This document shows, piece by piece, positions 59,781 through 64,000 of a stretch of DNA of 64,000 nt. Position 1 is the first letter of the stretch, and every line of letters begins with the position of its first letter. Source of the stretch: Rotaria sordida (lineage: Eukaryota; Rotifera; Eurotatoria; Philodinida; Philodinidae); assembly GCA_905250125.1 (NCBI GenBank), contig CAJNOL010000741.1, positions 42,619 through 106,618 on the forward strand, in the 5' to 3' direction. The position numbers were made by a program, and so were the translations under genes. Under the pieces are notes generated by a model. That model saw only the letters and a list, made by a program, of their open reading frames with translations. It was not told the origin of the DNA and ran no database searches.

Positions 59781-61656
59781 TTTTATCTTATTTAACTAAA
59801 ATTAAAATATAATTAAATGAATGAGAATCAATTATTATTATATATAGTCATCCGTTATTTTCTTGTTCCGACGTATTTCATAAGAATTTATTGGCCAATT
59901 ATTGTAGAACGTTATTTAACCATTCAGTTTTTCTTTTCTCATTAAAAAAAAAAGATGTCTCTAGAAGACTATTATCATTGATTCAACTTAAGGAGAACCT
60001 TTCAGCTCCGTTTCAGATCCTTTTTAAAAATAATTCATGAGAAAAAACTTGAAATATTTAGAGTAGAGCAAGTTTCGTTATATACTCGAAAGTTCTACAT
60101 GCTTTTTTCTATGATATATCGATGTTGCAATGGCTAGAATTCATCATCGTAATATCGAAATACTAATTTAATGAAAATTTTTTTTTTTGTTGTAAATTAT
60201 GCCAAAAATCATTGTCAATATAAGTGATGAGATTCTTTTTCTCTGAGTTTTTGTTTAATTAAGTAAAACATTTTCAAAAATTTTTTTTTTTATTATTTTC
60301 AAATAATAATTTTTGTGTTAATTCTACCTATTGACAATTTATGAAAAAGAAAAAGAATAAATTTCGATATTGTTCTTCCTTTAATTTATTAATAAGATGA
60401 ATTAAATCGAAACAATCATAATTATAATAATAAAAGTAATGAAATTCCGAATAAATATAACTAATTATCTATTAGAATTGAAATTGAAACAAAGTTTTAT
60501 TCATGTTACATTTAAATATAGATTTATTAAAAAATCTTTTATATATCAATGTTTTTCTTTTATATCGAACGAGTTCTTGAGTGTTGACTGTTTACGTTAT
60601 CAACAACAACTACAAGATAACATAAAAGCATAGTCATTATTACAACAAATAAAAAACAAAAACGACATAAAAACACAATGATCGTAATTCACTTGTTTTG
60701 TGTAGGACACACGAAGAAAAACGTAAGTGAATACCTGAATCTTCTATGAGTAGAGACCTATAAATATTTCATCACTTTTCAACAAATAATAGAGACAAAA
60801 AAGAAAATCAAAAATGAAATATTTTCTTCAAGTGGATAAGTGTATTATCTGACCATTATATTTTATCACAAGGTCCTGAATAGGTGCAAAAATTGCCCTT
60901 TGCTACTGTTACAGTACTGATGTAGTAGTTTTGTTTTCGAAAGCAAAAAATCGAAATTGAAAGAGATAACTACGATGAAATTAATTTTTTTTATATTGAG
61001 TTTTTTCTCAATGAAATAACATCTATTGTTTCGAAAAAAAAAAAGTTTTATGCAAGGTTTTAAGGATCAAGAAATCTCAGTCTAGAGATGCCTTATTGCG
61101 AAATAGTCGAATTCGATATTTCGATGAACGAAGGTTTATTTTAAAACAATCGATCGATTATATAAAAGCTGATTGAATCGTAAGAAATCGAGAGTTATAT
61201 AACTTAAAAAAAAAAACCAACTCGATAATTTCGAGCAAATTATCTCGACATTTGAATTCTTCAGCTTTGATAAAGCAACCCTTGATTGAATTCAATAAAA
61301 CTAGTCTATTTTCTTCAAAAAAGAAAGATCTTCTATTAAAGGAAAAAAATATTAAGAAGTTTCAGTATCAAAACGTGCACTTTCGCTTTTGATTTTCTTT
61401 AAAATAAATCGACAAGTTTACAATTGATTATTGAGACTATCAAAAATCGATTTCTTTCTAAATGTATATTAATTGAAGAAAATTGATTTTTTGTTTTCGA
61501 ATAGTTTATTAATTGAAAAATAATTCGAAGAAAATTAAATTCAAATAAAAATTTCAATGCTTTTTTTATTCTATTTTTTAGTTTTATTCTAAAACAAGTG
61601 AATTTATTGACCTATAGTATCAATTGAAATTGAATTAAGGAAACAAAAAACAACTA
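59781..61656. other. Intergenic DNA between divergent eIF3g and SMYD genes
   Basis: AT-rich. These two genes are transcribed away from each other, so promoters of both lie here. I see no clear TATA box or repeat. A 64-codon frame (60439-60633) has no recognisable content. Confidence 0.5.
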
Positions 61657-63033
61657 ATGTCAATATTTATTGAAGCTCCATATATATCATCATTGAAAGA
61701 AGCATATTTGACAAATCGTTGTTCATCATGTTTTAAAACTGCTTCAAATAAATGTCCTAATTGTGAAATATTTGTTTATTGTAATGAACAATGTCGAATG
61801 AAAGATAATATATATCATAAATTAGAATGTGAAGCTTATAAAAATAGTACAAAAGAAAATAAATTTGAAGAAAAAGTTATTGCACGTATGATAGCTCGAG
61901 TAATAACTCGTTTAAATTTGGATGGTGGTCAACCAGAAGATGATTTATGTATAGATTTACCAAAATCTATTCGTCGTCGACCATGGTCTGATCTTTTAGG
62001 ACATCGAGATGATATTATTCATTCAAATCGACATTTAAATATGTGGTTAACAACTAAAAAACAAATTGATTTCTTATTTAAAAATAAATTTAATAATGTT
62101 GATTTATTAGAAATTTTTGGAAAAATTTTAATCAATCGTTTTCGTGTTGGTTTTATTGAAAATATATTACATGGACGAGTAGCTATTGGTTGGGCTATTT
62201 ATTTAACAACATCACGTTTTAATCATAGTTGTCAACCAGATTTACTTCAATGTTCATATGATATAAATATGTGTTTAAAATTTTCTGATCCTCATAAAAC
62301 GATTCCTCAAACAACATCAGAATTTTATCAATTAACAGTTAGTTATCGTCATCAAAATGATTTTCGATTAACAAGTCCATTAACTTATGTTCCAACTCGA
62401 AGACAACGTCGAATATTTGTTAATTTCTTTTTTTTTAATTGTCATTGTATTTATTGTGATGATGATTTACGCAATCGTTATGAAGAATCAGCTACAAATC
62501 GTTTATGTAATCAATGTGGAAATTCATTAGTATTACAAAAATATTCTCATGATCCAAATATTTTAATTGTTAATTGTCTTGGACAACATAAATCTTGTCA
62601 AACAGAACAAACAATTGATTATATTAATTTATCAACTATTGATTATACTGAACAATCAATTGAAATTTATGAACATAAATTAGCAAATATTGAACAATTA
62701 TTACATCAAAATTCTATATTATTATTACAAGAACGAGAAAAAGTTTTTTTTGTTTATCAAAATTTTTTAAATCATGATCATTTAAATGAAAATCAACGTA
62801 TTAATTATATGAATCGTGCTATTGAATTAGGTCAACTTTTAATTGAACAATATGATGTCCATTTAAAACAGTCATCAATTTATCCAAAAATTTTTCTTAC
62901 TGATTTAGCTCATCTTTGTGAAATAGCTGGAAAAAAATCAGAAGCTAAACAACTCTATCAAAAAGCTCTTCATTTATGGCAATCCGATTATGGTGATTAT
63001 ATTGATTATAAAGAACTTTATACGAAACTATGA
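61657..63033 (+). CDS. SMYD-type MYND/SET protein, intronless (458 aa)
   Basis: A single open frame from the ATG at 61657. The MYND zinc finger is complete: Cys22, Cys25, Cys33, Cys36, Cys42, Cys46, His54 and Cys58 in the standard spacing. A split SET domain follows, with the cofactor-pocket motif TSRFNHSCQPDL (Asn189-His190-Ser191-Cys192). The post-SET zinc site is NCHCIYC (Cys262, Cys264, Cys267). The C-terminal 170 residues are helical and look like the TPR-like domain of SMYD proteins, for example EAKQLYQKALHLWQSDYGDY. SMYD enzymes methylate lysines on histones and other proteins. In the block before the post-SET cysteines, where the family has YFF, this protein has FFF (residues 258-260). 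This may reduce or abolish activity. It has no introns, in contrast to most neighbours. A polyA signal AATAAA is at 63106-63111. Confidence 0.88.
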   Translation: MSIFIEAPYISSLKEAYLTNRCSSCFKTASNKCPNCEIFVYCNEQCRMKDNIYHKLECEAYKNSTKENKFEEKVIARMIARVITRLNLDGGQPEDDLCIDLPKSIRRRPWSDLLGHRDDIIHSNRHLNMWLTTKKQIDFLFKNKFNNVDLLEIFGKILINRFRVGFIENILHGRVAIGWAIYLTTSRFNHSCQPDLLQCSYDINMCLKFSDPHKTIPQTTSEFYQLTVSYRHQNDFRLTSPLTYVPTRRQRRIFVNFFFFNCHCIYCDDDLRNRYEESATNRLCNQCGNSLVLQKYSHDPNILIVNCLGQHKSCQTEQTIDYINLSTIDYTEQSIEIYEHKLANIEQLLHQNSILLLQEREKVFFVYQNFLNHDHLNENQRINYMNRAIELGQLLIEQYDVHLKQSSIYPKIFLTDLAHLCEIAGKKSEAKQLYQKALHLWQSDYGDYIDYKELYTKL

Positions 63034-63732
63034 ATATTAATATTATTATTAACGAAAAAAAAAAATCTTTCATTTTTTATGAAATTATTTTAATTAAATA
63101 TAATCAATAAATATTCTATCATTTTGTTTTTCTTTTTTATATTTCATTCTATGAGTTTTAGAAGATCTATCAAGTACTTCTATTTATAGAATATTATCAT
63201 AACAGAATTGGAAATTTATTTTCATTACTTCATTCTTAAAAAAACTAATTCAAACGATAGATAATTATTTATATTAAATCTTTGCTCGAACTTTGTTTTA
63301 GATTGAATAAAATAAGAAAAATTTCATTCTTTTCTTCATTGTTTTTTCCTCGATTGAACAGATTTTCATATGAAATCAGTGGTGGATTTAAGGAGGAGAG
63401 GTGCTGGAGGACCGTTCGCATTCCAGAAAAAAAAATTTCAGTTCGTTCTAACAGAAAAGCTTAAAAATGAGCTTCAAAACACGTTTTTTGAACATAACAG
63501 TCTCTCATCTCTATTGAAGCACCGCATATCTTATAAATCCTAGATCTGCCACCATGCTGTTTACTTTATTTATAGCAAGTATATTACTTCAACACAATTT
63601 TTATCCATATTTCTCTTATCAATATGAGCTATCAACATTCCTCTATCAGCAGTAGAAAATCAGTCCCTTTAGTCAAAGTATAGCGCAGATATTCAATTGT
63701 TTCTACGATAAATATGCTTTTGAATCACCCCT
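63034..63732. other. 3' flank of the SMYD gene and unassigned DNA
   Basis: Contains the polyA signal at 63106. The part at about 63,380-63,555 is less AT-rich. It has CAGTGGTGGATTTAAGG at its start and ATCTGCCACCATGCTG at its end, which might be remains of a small hAT-like element, but no target duplication is present. No gene. Confidence 0.4.
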
Positions 63733-63772
63733 ATAGTGAGACCCACTAGTGGATCTCATCGCCGCTAAAGGG
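63733..63772. mobile_element. Lone piggyBac-like end beside TTAA
   Basis: The sequence from TATAGTG to CGCCGCTAAAGGG next to TTAA (63773-63776) is clearly related to the last 45 bp of the element at 51461-51933 (TATAGTG..ATCGCCACGAAAGGG TTAA). I did not find the opposite end upstream, so this is either a broken copy or one whose left end has diverged. Confidence 0.6.
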
Positions 63773-63776
63773 TTAA

Positions 63777-64000
63777 ATTATCAATTCATTAAAAAGAAAA
63801 ACAAATTTAAAATAAAAATATATTTAATAAAAGATTTAGAAATTTAACTAATGATGTTTTAACAAACTAATATCATCACGGTGAAATGTTCATACTTATA
63901 TTGAAATTTCATACATATTTTTGAGTAAATATCAATATTAACAATATATGTCAAATAATTAATAAAAAACAAATTTTTCATATTTTATTTATAATTATTA
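63777..64000. other. AT-rich DNA at window end
   Basis: No feature seen. Confidence 0.4.

Noticed and set aside
63380-63557. Possible small hAT-like element with CAGTGGTGG ends
   Set aside because: The two ends match poorly and there is no 8-bp direct repeat.
1-64000. CRISPR arrays, operons, prokaryotic ribosome sites
   Set aside because: The window is clearly eukaryotic, with spliced genes, so these do not apply; none were seen.

Overview
The window is nuclear DNA of an AT-rich animal (roughly three quarters A+T by eye). The protein-coding genes are cut into short exons by many tiny introns, mostly 50-75 nt, with GT..AG borders, a T-rich tract and TTTAG or ATAG at the acceptor. The gene content is metazoan: V-ATPase subunit E, eIF3g, peroxiredoxin 6, a FAM102/EEIG1-type NT-C2 protein, a rhodopsin-like GPCR, a Tudor-domain protein and an eukaryotic tRNA-Asp. 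My best guess is a rotifer, probably bdelloid. This rests on the tiny introns, a pair of V-ATPase paralogs with a conversion-like tract, and the style of the GPCR. It is an inference, not shown by the sequence.

Layout. 1-9 kb: a small MITE (942-1145), the FAM102-like gene (minus, 8 exons), then a gene desert with a decayed mariner copy (about 6.07-6.93 kb) and a hAT MITE with an exact 8-bp target duplication (8077-8816). 9-14 kb: a Tudor-domain gene and PRDX6, both minus. 14-21 kb: a long inverted-repeat element, a coiled-coil gene, a GC-rich element and tRNA-Asp(GTC). 22-27 kb: a 7-exon gene for a 1,305-residue helical protein I do not recognise, with a 924-bp foldback transposon in one intron. 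28.8-33.7 kb: a Harbinger-like MITE, then two complete V-ATPase E genes tail to tail with foldback elements between them. 34-40 kb: an intronless APH-fold kinase and a tentative AP-5 beta subunit. 42-47 kb: a 1.2-kb palindrome and a two-exon GPCR. 47-56 kb: gene desert with piggyBac-like and nested TA-flanked MITEs. 56-63 kb: a dual-specificity phosphatase whose intron holds a second hAT MITE, eIF3g, and an intronless SMYD-type MYND/SET gene.

The genes form no operon or pathway; they look like an ordinary euchromatic mixture of housekeeping and signalling genes. The recurring theme is non-autonomous DNA transposons and foldback elements of at least five types, sitting in intergenic DNA and in the few long introns.

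All exon models were built by hand from reading frames and splice signals. In every multi-exon model the summed exon lengths are a multiple of three. In a few places I corrected my own count by one base to agree with the reading frame, so individual borders may be off by 1.
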